From NCBI GenBank assembly GCA_047602125.1, contig JASGIB010000001.1:2480001-2544000 (forward strand): a stretch of 64,000 nucleotides of DNA, in the 5' to 3' direction. Both the position numbers and the translations under genes were made by a program. The notes beneath the pieces were generated by a model. That model worked only from the letters and a program-made list of their open reading frames with translations, searched no databases and was not told the origin of the DNA. Source of the stretch: Pseudoluteimonas sp047602125 (GTDB lineage Bacteria > Pseudomonadota > Gammaproteobacteria > Xanthomonadales > Xanthomonadaceae). The stretch's first letter is position 1. Every line of letters starts with the position of its first letter. Below are positions 38,240 through 47,331 of the stretch, one piece after another.

Positions 38240-39583
38240 ATGGCCGCCCATTTCCGCTCCGCCTTTCCCGCGCTCCTGTTGCTGCTCGCCGGCTGCGGCA
38301 GCGGGGACGCCATGCCGGCCGCCACGGCATCGCCTTCGCCCGCGCCATCCACCGATGCGCGGATGCAGAGCATCGTGCTCGGCATGGGCTGCTTCTGGGG
38401 CGCGGAGAAACGCATGGGCGCCTTGCCCGGCGTGGTTGACGTCGAGGACGGCTACGCCGGCGGCGACCGCAAGGACGCGCGCTACGAGGACCTGCACGAC
38501 GACGAGGGCCGCATCGACGCGGGCGAAAAGCTGCGCAACAACGCCGAGGTGGTGAAGGTCACGTTCGACCCGGAGAAGACCACGCTGGAACGCGTGCTGG
38601 TCGGCTTCTGGGAAAACCACGATCCGACCCAGGGCGATCGCCAGGGCAACGATGTCGGCAGCAACTACCGCAGCGCGATCTTCTACAGCGACGATGCGCA
38701 GCGCCAGCTCGCGTTGCGCACGCGCGACCATTACCAGGAGGCGTTGACGCGCGCCGGCCGCGGCACCATCACCACCGAGATCGCGCCGCTGCGCAATTAC
38801 ACGCGCGCCGAGGAATACCACCAGGACTACCTGGCCAGGCATCCCGACGGCTATTGCGGGCTTGGCGGCACCGGCGTGGCCTACGACGACGGCGAGGAAG
38901 ACCCCGCGGTGGCGGTCGCGAAGGCGACGCCGCCGCTGGACGCCGCGAAATTGGCGCGCGCGCGCCAGCTCGTCTCGTACGAGGCCGTGGACTGCCCGTA
39001 CTGCGCGAAATTCCACGCCGAAGTGATGGACCACTGGAAGAGCCCGGTGCCGATCGTCGCGACCATGGGCACGCAGGCGCCCACCGGCTGGACGCTGGCG
39101 AAGCCGCTGTTCGCGACGCCGACCATCGTCGTGTTCGAAAACGGCAAGGAAGTGTCGCGCTACACCGGCTACAACGGCGACAAGGCGCGCTTCTGGGGCT
39201 GGCTCGGGCAACGCCTGCTGACGCCGGAACAGCGCCGCATCGCGTTCGAACAGGGCACGGAAACCGCGTTCACCGGTTCCAACCTCGACGAACACCGCGC
39301 CGGCGTGTTCGTCGACCCGGTCAGCGGCGTGCCGCTGTTCCGTTCCGACGCGAAATTCGACAGCGGCACCGGCTGGCCCAGCTTCTTCAATCCGCTGCCC
39401 GGCGCGATCGTGCTACGCGAGGACCGCTCGCACGGCATGGTCCGCACCGAAGTCGTCAGCGCGAGTTCGGGCATCCACCTCGGCCATGTCTTCGACGACG
39501 GCCCGCCGCCGACCGGAAAGCGCTACTGCATCAACGGCGATGTGCTGAAGTTCGTGCCGGACGCGCCGGGCAAGGGCAGCTGA
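38240..39583 (+). CDS. Lipoprotein MsrA-thioredoxin-MsrB fusion (methionine sulfoxide reductase)
   Basis: A 447-aa envelope repair enzyme for oxidised methionine. It begins with a lipoprotein signal (lipobox LAGC, Cys19). The MsrA domain follows (about 42-215; catalytic Cys in GCFWG, C51, resolving Cys in GYCGLGGTG). A thioredoxin-like domain has CPYC at 252-255 with FATPTIVVF. The C-terminal MsrB domain has GTGWPSFF and catalytic C430 in RYCINGDVLKF. The order MsrA-Trx-MsrB differs from Neisseria PilB (Trx-MsrA-MsrB). The ATG at 38240 is chosen by the signal peptide. Confidence 0.92.
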   Translation: MAAHFRSAFPALLLLLAGCGSGDAMPAATASPSPAPSTDARMQSIVLGMGCFWGAEKRMGALPGVVDVEDGYAGGDRKDARYEDLHDDEGRIDAGEKLRNNAEVVKVTFDPEKTTLERVLVGFWENHDPTQGDRQGNDVGSNYRSAIFYSDDAQRQLALRTRDHYQEALTRAGRGTITTEIAPLRNYTRAEEYHQDYLARHPDGYCGLGGTGVAYDDGEEDPAVAVAKATPPLDAAKLARARQLVSYEAVDCPYCAKFHAEVMDHWKSPVPIVATMGTQAPTGWTLAKPLFATPTIVVFENGKEVSRYTGYNGDKARFWGWLGQRLLTPEQRRIAFEQGTETAFTGSNLDEHRAGVFVDPVSGVPLFRSDAKFDSGTGWPSFFNPLPGAIVLREDRSHGMVRTEVVSASSGIHLGHVFDDGPPPTGKRYCINGDVLKFVPDAPGKGS

Positions 39584-39682
39584 CGCGCGGACAATCCGCT
39601 TCGAACGCGATAAGGACTGCGTCGCGGGCCGCGTCATCCGGCGCGCATGGCAAAATGGCGGTTTGGAACGGAGTCCGCGCGC

Positions 39683-41050
39683 GTGAGTGATGCATCCACA
39701 AGGCCCGCCGACACGATCATCGTGGGCGGCGGTGCCTCCGGCGTGCTGGTGGCGAGCCAGTTGCTGCGCAGATCCTGCGGACGCCATCGCATCGCCATCG
39801 TCGAACCTGCGCCGGAACTGGCGCGCGGCGCGGCTTATTCCACGCCGCATCCGGGACACCTGCTCAACGTCGTCGCCGGCCGCATGAGCGCGTTCGAGGA
39901 TCGCCCGGACGATTTCGTCCGCTTCCTCGTCGACCACGACGGCGGCGATGCCGCCGCGCATTCCCGCCGCTTCGCGCCGCGCCGCGATTACGGCCGCTAC
40001 CTGCGCGCGACCCTGGAGGCGCAGCCGGGTTCCGAACGCATCGAATGGATCCGCGACGCCGCGAGCGGCATCGGGGTACGACCGGATGGCGTCGAAGTCG
40101 CGCTTGCAAGCGGCGAACGCGTGCGCGCCGGCAACCTCGTGCTCGCCATCGGCAATGCGCCCAAGCACCTCGCCGCGCTCGCGCCCGAACGCCTGCCCGG
40201 GCTGGCGCAGGCGGATGCGTGGGATTACGCCTCGATCGCCGCGATCGCGCCGCGCGAGGACATCGCGATCCTCGGTTCGGGCCTGAGCATGGTCGACGTG
40301 GTGGTCGCGCTCGCCGATGCCGGGCACCAGGGCCGCATCCACGTCGTGTCCCGCCACGGTCTGCTGCCGTTGCCGCATGCCGAATACGGCCCGCATTCGG
40401 GCGGCGTGGAGGCATTGGCGAAGCTCGGATTGCCGGCACGCATGCGCCTGTTGCGCGAATGGGTGGTAGAAGCGCAATCAGCGGGACAGCCCTGGCAATG
40501 GGTGATGGACCGACTGCGTCCGCACGGCGCGCAGCTGTGGCAGACGCTCGACGACGCCGGCCAGCGGCGCTTCCTGCGGCATGCGGTGCGCTACTGGGAC
40601 ATCCACCGACACCGGATCGCGCCGCGGATCCACGCATTGGTCTCCGGCCTGCTCGGCTCCGGGCAATTGCAGGTGCATGCCGGACGCCTGGCGGACATCG
40701 AACCCGGCGAACGCGCGACACTCGAAATCGCATTGCGCGATGGCGGCCGCGCGACGCTCGCCGTCGACCGCCTGGTCAACGCGACCGGCATCGAAACGCA
40801 ATCGGCGCGTTCGCCGCATCCGCTGGTCCGCGCGCTGCTGGCCAGCGGCGCGATCGCGCCAGGGCCGCACGGGATCGGCCTCGCCACCGACGACGACGGC
40901 CGCCTGCGCGATCGCGATGGCCGCGTCGCGCCGAACGCCTACACCCTCGGCAGCGCCCGCGTCGGCCAGTTGTGGGAGAGCATCGCCATCCCGGAACTGC
41001 GCGTGCAGGCCGAAGCCATCGCCGGCGCCATCCTCGCGCACGACGGTTGA
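39683..41050 (+). CDS. FAD/NAD(P)-binding oxidoreductase
   Basis: A flavoprotein of about 455 aa, with an N-terminal Rossmann motif TIIVGGGASGVLVASQLL (residues about 12-30), the GAAYST, NVVAGRMSAFEDRPDDF segment typical of PF13454-like proteins, and an NAD-type second motif EDIAILGSGLSMVDVVVAL. A final VNATGIETQ loop near the C-terminus is the ATG-like FAD motif. GTG 39683 has GGAG upstream and is preferred to ATG 39647. Function unknown; related proteins oxidise amines or hydroxy acids. Confidence 0.75.
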   Translation: MSDASTRPADTIIVGGGASGVLVASQLLRRSCGRHRIAIVEPAPELARGAAYSTPHPGHLLNVVAGRMSAFEDRPDDFVRFLVDHDGGDAAAHSRRFAPRRDYGRYLRATLEAQPGSERIEWIRDAASGIGVRPDGVEVALASGERVRAGNLVLAIGNAPKHLAALAPERLPGLAQADAWDYASIAAIAPREDIAILGSGLSMVDVVVALADAGHQGRIHVVSRHGLLPLPHAEYGPHSGGVEALAKLGLPARMRLLREWVVEAQSAGQPWQWVMDRLRPHGAQLWQTLDDAGQRRFLRHAVRYWDIHRHRIAPRIHALVSGLLGSGQLQVHAGRLADIEPGERATLEIALRDGGRATLAVDRLVNATGIETQSARSPHPLVRALLASGAIAPGPHGIGLATDDDGRLRDRDGRVAPNAYTLGSARVGQLWESIAIPELRVQAEAIAGAILAHDG

Positions 41051-41117
41051 GGCGGCCGCTCGCGGTCACGGCCCGTTCCGGCGCAGAATCGGGCCTTCCC
41101 CCGCGAGGACCACCGCC

Positions 41118-42170
41118 ATGACCGTCAAAGCCTGGGGCGCGCACGCCGCCGATGAACCCGTTGTCGCCCTGGACATCGAGCGCCGCGCGCCCGGCCCGCG
41201 CGACGTGCAGATCGAGATCGCCTACTGCGGCATCTGCCATTCGGACCTGCACACCATCCGTTCCGAATGGCCGGGAACGAAATATCCCTGCGTGCCCGGG
41301 CACGAGATCGTCGGCCGCGTCAGCGCCGTCGGCGGCGAAGTGAAGGGCTTCAAGGTCGGCGACGTCGTCGGCGTCGGTTGCCTCGTCGGCAGCTGCAAGC
41401 ACTGCAAGTCCTGCGACGAAGGCCTGGAGCAGTATTGCGAAAACGGCTTCGTCGGCACCTACAACGGCCCGACCGCGGACGCGCCGGGGCACACGCTCGG
41501 CGGTTACTCGCAGCGCATCGTGGTCGACCAGGACTTCGTGCTGCACGTTCGTCATCCCGAATCGCAGCTCGCCGCGGTCGCGCCGCTCCTGTGCGCGGGC
41601 ATCACCACCTATTCGCCTTTGCGGCACTGGGGCGCCGGCCCCGGCAAGAAGGTCGGCATCGTCGGCATCGGCGGGCTCGGCCACATGGGCATCAAGATCG
41701 CGCACGCGATGGGCGCCCGCGTGGTCGCGTTCACCACCAGCGAGTCCAAGCGCGAGGAAGCGCACAAGCTCGGCGCCGACGAAGTGGTGGTGTCGAAGGA
41801 CGCGGCGCAGATGCAGGCGCACGCCGGCAGTTTCGATTTCATCCTCAACACCGTGGCCGCGCCGCACGACCTGGACGCGTTCACCGCGCTGCTCAAGCGC
41901 GACGGCACGCTGTGCCTGGTCGGCGCGCCGCCTTCGCCGCACCCGAGCCCGAACGTGATGGGCCTGATCTTCGGGCGCAAGGCCATCGCCGGTTCGCTGA
42001 TCGGCGGCCTGCCGGAAACGCAGGAGATGCTGGATTTCTGCGCCGAGCACGGCATCGTCTCGGACATCGAGATGGTCGCGGCGAAGGACATCGACGCCGC
42101 CTACGAGCGGATGCTGAAGAGCGACGTGAAGTACCGGTTCGTGATCGACGCGGCGACGATGGCGGCATGA
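41118..42170 (+). CDS. Zinc-dependent alcohol dehydrogenase (cinnamyl-alcohol/YahK type)
   Basis: A 350-aa medium-chain dehydrogenase, NADP-dependent by family. The catalytic zinc ligands are in CGICHSDLH and GHEIVGRV; four structural-zinc Cys are in CKHCKSCDEGLEQYC. The dinucleotide loop is GIVGIGGLGHMGIKIAHA. It reduces a broad range of aldehydes in the E. coli relative YahK. The stop overlaps the pncC start by 4 bp (ATGA). Confidence 0.93.
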   Translation: MTVKAWGAHAADEPVVALDIERRAPGPRDVQIEIAYCGICHSDLHTIRSEWPGTKYPCVPGHEIVGRVSAVGGEVKGFKVGDVVGVGCLVGSCKHCKSCDEGLEQYCENGFVGTYNGPTADAPGHTLGGYSQRIVVDQDFVLHVRHPESQLAAVAPLLCAGITTYSPLRHWGAGPGKKVGIVGIGGLGHMGIKIAHAMGARVVAFTTSESKREEAHKLGADEVVVSKDAAQMQAHAGSFDFILNTVAAPHDLDAFTALLKRDGTLCLVGAPPSPHPSPNVMGLIFGRKAIAGSLIGGLPETQEMLDFCAEHGIVSDIEMVAAKDIDAAYERMLKSDVKYRFVIDAATMAA

Positions 42171-42667
42171 CGGTGGAATCGACCTCCGACGAAGGCCTGC
42201 GCGATCTCGCCTCGGCGATCGGCGAACAGCTCGCGGCCAAGCGCCTGACGCTGTGCACCGCGGAAAGCTGCACCGGCGGCTGGATCGCGAAGACGGTCAC
42301 CGACATCGCCGGCAGTTCCACGTGGTTCGATTGCGGCATGGCCGCGTACAGCTACGAGGCCAAGCAGGGCCTGCTCGGCGTGCGCCCGCAGACGCTGGAG
42401 GAGTTCGGCGCGGTCAGTCGCGAGACGGTGATGGAAATGGTGTCCGGCGCGCTGGTGCATTCGGGCGCGGGCGTGGCGGTCGCGGTGACCGGCATCGCCG
42501 GGCCGGGCGGCGGCACCGAGGACAAGCCGGTCGGCACGGTGTGGATCGCGTGGAAGCGCCGCGGCGGTTATCCGCGCGCGGAGCTGTTCCAGTTCGACGG
42601 CGACCGCGAATCGGTGCGCCGGCAAACCGTGGCCGCGGCGCTGGAAGGCATCACGCAGCACCTGTAA
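42167..42667 (+). CDS. pncC: Nicotinamide-nucleotide amidohydrolase (CinA C-terminal domain)
   Basis: A 166-aa enzyme that deamidates NMN to nicotinate mononucleotide in NAD recycling. The family strings TLCTAESCTGGWIAKTVTDIAGSS, YSYEAKQGLLGV, AVTGIAGPGGGTEDKPVGTVWIA are complete, with the catalytic Ser in the AESCTGG motif. Overlaps the alcohol dehydrogenase by 4 bp. Its position just upstream of the lexA-recA region matches pncC (ygaD) next to recA in E. coli. Confidence 0.93.
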   Translation: MTVESTSDEGLRDLASAIGEQLAAKRLTLCTAESCTGGWIAKTVTDIAGSSTWFDCGMAAYSYEAKQGLLGVRPQTLEEFGAVSRETVMEMVSGALVHSGAGVAVAVTGIAGPGGGTEDKPVGTVWIAWKRRGGYPRAELFQFDGDRESVRRQTVAAALEGITQHL

Positions 42668-42685
42668 CCGAACCGGGGAGTCGTG

Positions 42686-43717
42686 ATGGTCTGGATGGAT
42701 CGCGCCGCGTCGCGATGGCTCATGGTCGCGGCTGCGTATGCGGCCTGGTGCACGGGCTCGGTGTGGGTATTGCTCGAAACGACGCGGCCTTATCCCGGCA
42801 TCATCAGCATGAAGCCGGGTCGCGGTGCCTTTGAACTGAGCGAATTCGTGCTGCACATGCCGGCGTGGCAGGTGTTGGCGTGCTTGTTCCTGCTCGCGTT
42901 CCTCGCGATGGCCATCATCGGCGGGCTGCGCCGATTCCTCGATCCGGATCGATTGGCGTTGAACGCAGTCTTGTGGGTCGCGCGTTCGAGGTCGCTGTGG
43001 CTGGCACTGGCGATCGCGACCATTCTGGCGTTGGCCGGCATCTGGCTCCCCGGCGGGCTGTGGGGTGGAACGGAGGTTGGAATCCAGACCTTCGTATTCG
43101 TTGCCGCGATTCTGGTTCCGTTCGCGGCGTGGAATGCGGGGACATTGCAACGCGATGCGTTGTCGGCATGGTGGCGACCGCGTTGGCCGGGTTGGCAGGC
43201 CGTGTTGCTTGTTTTCGGCGTCATGACGATCAGCTTCGTCATTCAAGCCGCGATTTTCGTCGTGCCCAAGTTGATCGAGCCAGTGCGTGCATTCGCACTC
43301 TTGAATGTTCTCGACCAAATTTTTTCGTTTCTGGGCTGGTTGCTGATTGCGGTCGCATGGATTGAACGCGCGACGGTCGCATCTGCCTGGCGCTCTTTCC
43401 TCGCGATTCTGCGTTGGCGGCGATTGCGCCCGCTGCTCTGGCAATGGCTGCTGTTTGCCGTCGTGATCGGTGTTGTTCTGGTTCCGGTGTTGATGGTGGC
43501 GATTCTGGTGATCTACGTCGTTCCGCAGTACGCGGAGTGGGCGAAATCGGGCGGAACTCCAATCACTTGGTTTTTGCGTGTCCTGGTGGAGCTGGCATCA
43601 CGGTTCGGGACACTGGCCTTGTTGCCTGCCGTGGTCGTGCTGTTCCAAGGAAGCCTTGCCCAAGGTCGGTTACTGGTATCGCTGGGCGCATCCGATTCCG
43701 GTGAGCCTCGCAAGTAG
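42686..43717 (+). CDS. Polytopic membrane protein of unknown function
   Basis: A 343-aa protein with about seven hydrophobic segments, for example VLACLFLLAFLAMAIIGGL and FAVVIGVVLVPVLMVAILVIYVV. I recognise no family. ATG 42686 follows GGGAG; an in-frame GTG precedes by one codon. It shows lower GC than its neighbours, suggesting recent acquisition or faster evolution. Lies between pncC and lexA, breaking the usual pncC-recA adjacency. Confidence 0.55.
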   Translation: MVWMDRAASRWLMVAAAYAAWCTGSVWVLLETTRPYPGIISMKPGRGAFELSEFVLHMPAWQVLACLFLLAFLAMAIIGGLRRFLDPDRLALNAVLWVARSRSLWLALAIATILALAGIWLPGGLWGGTEVGIQTFVFVAAILVPFAAWNAGTLQRDALSAWWRPRWPGWQAVLLVFGVMTISFVIQAAIFVVPKLIEPVRAFALLNVLDQIFSFLGWLLIAVAWIERATVASAWRSFLAILRWRRLRPLLWQWLLFAVVIGVVLVPVLMVAILVIYVVPQYAEWAKSGGTPITWFLRVLVELASRFGTLALLPAVVVLFQGSLAQGRLLVSLGASDSGEPRK

Positions 43718-43733
43718 CTGATTCACAAGCCAG

Positions 43734-43768
43734 TTGACGCCCACCCATCATGAGTAGTATTACTACTC
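43734..43768 (+). promoter_or_regulatory. lexA promoter overlapped by a LexA operator
   Basis: -35 TTGACG (43734-43739), 18-bp spacer, -10 TATTAC (43758-43763). The 17-bp perfect palindrome GAGTAGTA-T-TACTACTC (43752-43768) covers the -10 and matches the TTAGTAGTAATACTACTAA-type LexA box of xanthomonads in its core. Repressor bound here would block the promoter (autoregulation). The predicted start is near 43770, at the ATG itself. Confidence 0.8.
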
Positions 43769-43770
43769 AC

Positions 43771-44415
43771 ATGGACCTGACTGACACCCAGCGCGAGATC
43801 CTCGCCTTCCTCGCCGAGCGCATCGAGGCCGACGGCTTCGCGCCTTCGCAATCCGAGATTTCCCGCGCCTTCGGCTTCAAGGGCGTGCGCGGGGCGCAGT
43901 ACCACCTCGAGGCGCTGGAGGCCGCGGGCGCGATCGAACGCCGGCCCGGGCAGGCGCGCAGCCTGCGGGTGCTGCAGCCGCCGCCCTCGGCCCAGGCGGG
44001 CCTGCCGCTGGAACCCGCGATTCCCGACAACGCGGTGGAATTGCCGGTGCTGGGGCAGGTCGCGGCCGGCGCGCCCATCGGCGCGGACATCGGTTCGGAG
44101 CAGGTGCTGATCCTCGACCGCGTGCTGTTCTCGCCGGCGCCGGATTACCTGCTGAAGGTGAAGGGCGATTCCATGCGCGACGAAGGCATCTTCGACGGCG
44201 ACCTGATCGGCGTGCACCGCACCTCGACCGCGCGCAGCGGCGAGATCGTGGTCGCGCGGCTGGACGACGAGATCACGGTGAAGCTGCTCAAGACCGGCGG
44301 CGAACGCATCCGCCTGCTGCCGCGCAATCCCGACTACGCGCCGATCGAGGTGCAGCCGGGCCAGGACTTCGCGATCGAGGGCCTGTACTGCGGCCTGGTG
44401 AGGCCGAATCGGTGA
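43771..44415 (+). CDS. lexA: SOS repressor LexA
   Basis: The SOS repressor, 214 aa. The N-terminal winged helix has PSQSEISRAFGFKGVRGAQYHL. Self-cleavage site is A99-G100 in VAAGAPIG; the catalytic pair is S134 (GDSMRDEG) and K171 (ITVKLLK). ATG 43771 is chosen over the in-frame ATG 43750, because the family begins MDLTDTQ and 43750 would lie upstream of the predicted transcription start. It is first in a lexA-recA cluster; the operator directly upstream indicates autoregulation. Confidence 0.96.
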   Translation: MDLTDTQREILAFLAERIEADGFAPSQSEISRAFGFKGVRGAQYHLEALEAAGAIERRPGQARSLRVLQPPPSAQAGLPLEPAIPDNAVELPVLGQVAAGAPIGADIGSEQVLILDRVLFSPAPDYLLKVKGDSMRDEGIFDGDLIGVHRTSTARSGEIVVARLDDEITVKLLKTGGERIRLLPRNPDYAPIEVQPGQDFAIEGLYCGLVRPNR

Positions 44416-44576
44416 TCGCGCGCGCGGCGTTTTCCGATTCGCCGGCGCGGCATCGGCTGGCGGTCGCCGGTTCCATGAACCTCCAACCTGATTCGTGCCG
44501 CGGCGTCGCAGCCTTTGCGATGGCGTGGGCCTAGCCTGATCCCATTCCGAATTTCGACACTACCGAGGACACGATG

Positions 44577-45617
<1,041 letters not shown>

Positions 45618-45646
45618 TCGACGTCGCCACCAAGGTGTGGAACCCG

Positions 45647-45690
45647 CAGGGCGGTCGCCTGTTCGTCAGCAGGTGGGCCGCCCTGTGTTT
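45647..45690 (+). terminator. Terminator after recA
   Basis: An 8-bp stem CAGGGCGG / CCGCCCTG with an inner CCT/AGG pairing and a TGTTTT tail, 29 bp after the recA stop. It would separate recA from the following small gene. Confidence 0.7.
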
Positions 45691-45755
45691 TATGCAAACG
45701 AAGTTCAGCTGCGAAGTTAGTGCGAAAAATTGCAGATAAAGTGGGGGGGATGATT

Positions 45756-46280
45756 ATGTTCGGAAGACAACGAGACCCGGTGCAGGAGTTAGCAAGAAAA
45801 GCTCAACAAGGGTTCACGCAGCAGGCCGCTCAAATTGATGCACTGCGGCGCCAGAACCAGTCGTTGGCAAGCCAAATTGCCAGTCAAAACTCCCAATCAC
45901 GGGCTGAACGGACTATGGAAGAGCTTAAGCGTAGCGAAGAGCATTACGCTCAAGTCGTAATGCTTGCTGGGTACGCAGGATTCTTCACTTTGTGGACCCA
46001 GACAAAATCACAGATGTCGCTGTGGATGTTCGCTTCTACAGGCGCCCTTATCTCCATCTCGCTTTTTTTGTTTGTCTGTTACGAGATATACAAGACATGG
46101 AGTCTTGGGCGTTTTTATCGCGGCAAGACTGTTATTTACGAGAATGAGCTAAACGAACAGCTCGAAAAAATCCATAAACACTGGCATTTAATTTTCACCA
46201 TCTCCGCCGGCACCGGTGTTGTAGCTGGCCTGTCACTTGTTTTCTGGTTTGTTTACAACACGATTCTTTCCGCGATGTAG
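45756..46280 (+). CDS. Small membrane protein of unknown function (AT-richer insertion)
   Basis: A 174-aa protein with an N-terminal soluble, Gln-rich coiled-coil-like region (about 8-65, Ala/Gln/Ser-rich) and two hydrophobic segments (about 70-110 and 145-170). GGGGGGG precedes the ATG; the upstream in-frame starts at 45720 and 45750 are possible. Codon use and GC content are markedly lower than in recA and recX, so the gene is probably a late arrival between recA and recX. No family recognised. Confidence 0.6.
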   Translation: MFGRQRDPVQELARKAQQGFTQQAAQIDALRRQNQSLASQIASQNSQSRAERTMEELKRSEEHYAQVVMLAGYAGFFTLWTQTKSQMSLWMFASTGALISISLFLFVCYEIYKTWSLGRFYRGKTVIYENELNEQLEKIHKHWHLIFTISAGTGVVAGLSLVFWFVYNTILSAM

Positions 46281-46283
46281 TAC

Positions 46284-46361
46284 GTAGGTCGGAGTGAGTT
46301 CACGAACCCCGACATGGAAGAATCCGGGATATTGGGCAGCGCTTCGCTCAGCCCAACCTGC
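46284..46361 (+). repeat. Pair of inverted REP-like elements
   Basis: A GTAG-headed palindrome core GTCGG...CCGAC (46284-46314) and a second oppositely oriented copy (reverse complement GCAGGTTGGGCTGAGCGAAG, about 46329-46361). Same architecture as 6598-6682. It lies directly upstream of the TfoX-domain gene. Confidence 0.6.
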
Positions 46362-46388
46362 AAAAGCCAATTCGACACACTGATTGCC

Positions 46389-46745
46389 ATGTCCACCGAC
46401 ACCGACTTCATCGAATACGTGCACGAGCAAGCTGGGTTCGGCGGCGAGCTCGTGTCGAAGAAAATGTTCGGCGAGTACGGGATCTACTTCGACGGAAAGA
46501 TCGTCGCGGTGGCGGCGGACAACAGCCTGTTCCTGAAGCCGACCGACGCGGGTCGTGCGTTGCTGCCGAATGTCACCGAGGCGCAGCCCTGGCCCGAGGC
46601 GAAGCCCTGGTTCGTGCTGGACGAATTCCTCGACGACACCGACATGCTGCAACGCCTGATCCGCGCGACCGCCGATGCGCTTCCGGCTCCAAAACCCAAG
46701 CCCGCGAAGAAGCCGCGCAAGGCGAGCGGGGCGAAGAAGCCATGA
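46389..46745 (+). CDS. TfoX N-terminal-domain protein
   Basis: A 118-aa protein of the TfoX/Sxy N-terminal family (PF04993): VSKKMFGEYGIYFDGKIVAVAADNSLFLK is the classic domain, and the basic tail KPKPAKKPRKASGAKKP may bind nucleic acid. ATG 46389 keeps the family start; the upstream frame is the REP repeat. The C-terminal TfoX domain is absent. Overlaps recX by 4 bp. Such proteins regulate competence in some species; the role here is unknown. Confidence 0.8.
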   Translation: MSTDTDFIEYVHEQAGFGGELVSKKMFGEYGIYFDGKIVAVAADNSLFLKPTDAGRALLPNVTEAQPWPEAKPWFVLDEFLDDTDMLQRLIRATADALPAPKPKPAKKPRKASGAKKP

Positions 46746-47218
46746 GCGATTCCGCACGATCGCGCCGCCCGCCACCGACCGCGACGCAGCGGGCGCTGGG
46801 CCTGCTGGTGCGGCGGGAGCATTCGCGCAAGGAGTTGAGCCGCAAGCTGGCCGCGCGCGGGGTCGAGCCCGCGGAGGCCAAGGCCGCGATCGACAAATTG
46901 TCCGAGGCCGGCTGGCAGGACGATGCCCGCTTCGCCGAATTGCTGGTGCGCAGCCGCGCGGCCAGCGGCCACGGGCCGGTGCACGTGCGCGCGGAATTGC
47001 GCACGCACGGGCTGGGCGGCGAGGCCATCGCCGCGGCGATGGAGGGCTTCGACGGCGACTGGAACGCCATCGCCCGCGAGTTCGTCCGCCGCCGCTTCGG
47101 CAAGGACGCGACCAGCACCCTGGCCGGGCAGCGCAAGGCCGCCGATGCCCTGCTGCGCTGCGGCTTCGCGATGGAACAGGTGCGGGCCGCGCTGGGCGGC
47201 GTCGACTTCGACGACTGA
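46742..47218 (+). CDS. recX: Regulatory protein RecX
   Basis: A 158-aa modulator that caps and shortens RecA filaments. Three-helix repeats are visible (LLVRREHSRKELSRKLAARGV, GWQDDARFAELLVRSRAASGHG). Overlaps the TfoX-domain gene by 4 bp. In relatives recX directly follows recA; here about 1.1 kb separates them. Confidence 0.93.
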   Translation: MSDSARSRRPPPTATQRALGLLVRREHSRKELSRKLAARGVEPAEAKAAIDKLSEAGWQDDARFAELLVRSRAASGHGPVHVRAELRTHGLGGEAIAAAMEGFDGDWNAIAREFVRRRFGKDATSTLAGQRKAADALLRCGFAMEQVRAALGGVDFDD

Positions 47219-47331
47219 CAGGGCCGGCCGGGCCTGTAAACTGGCCCGATTGGGTTGTCTGCTCGATCCCGCGGCCGCATTTTGTGGCTTTGCGGCGCCC
47301 GGACTGCGCCCGCCACTCCAGCATTCGCCAG

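Noticed and set aside
44416..44576. LexA operator upstream of recA
   Set aside because: Looked for the GTAGTA-type palindrome and its relaxed forms on both strands; none found.
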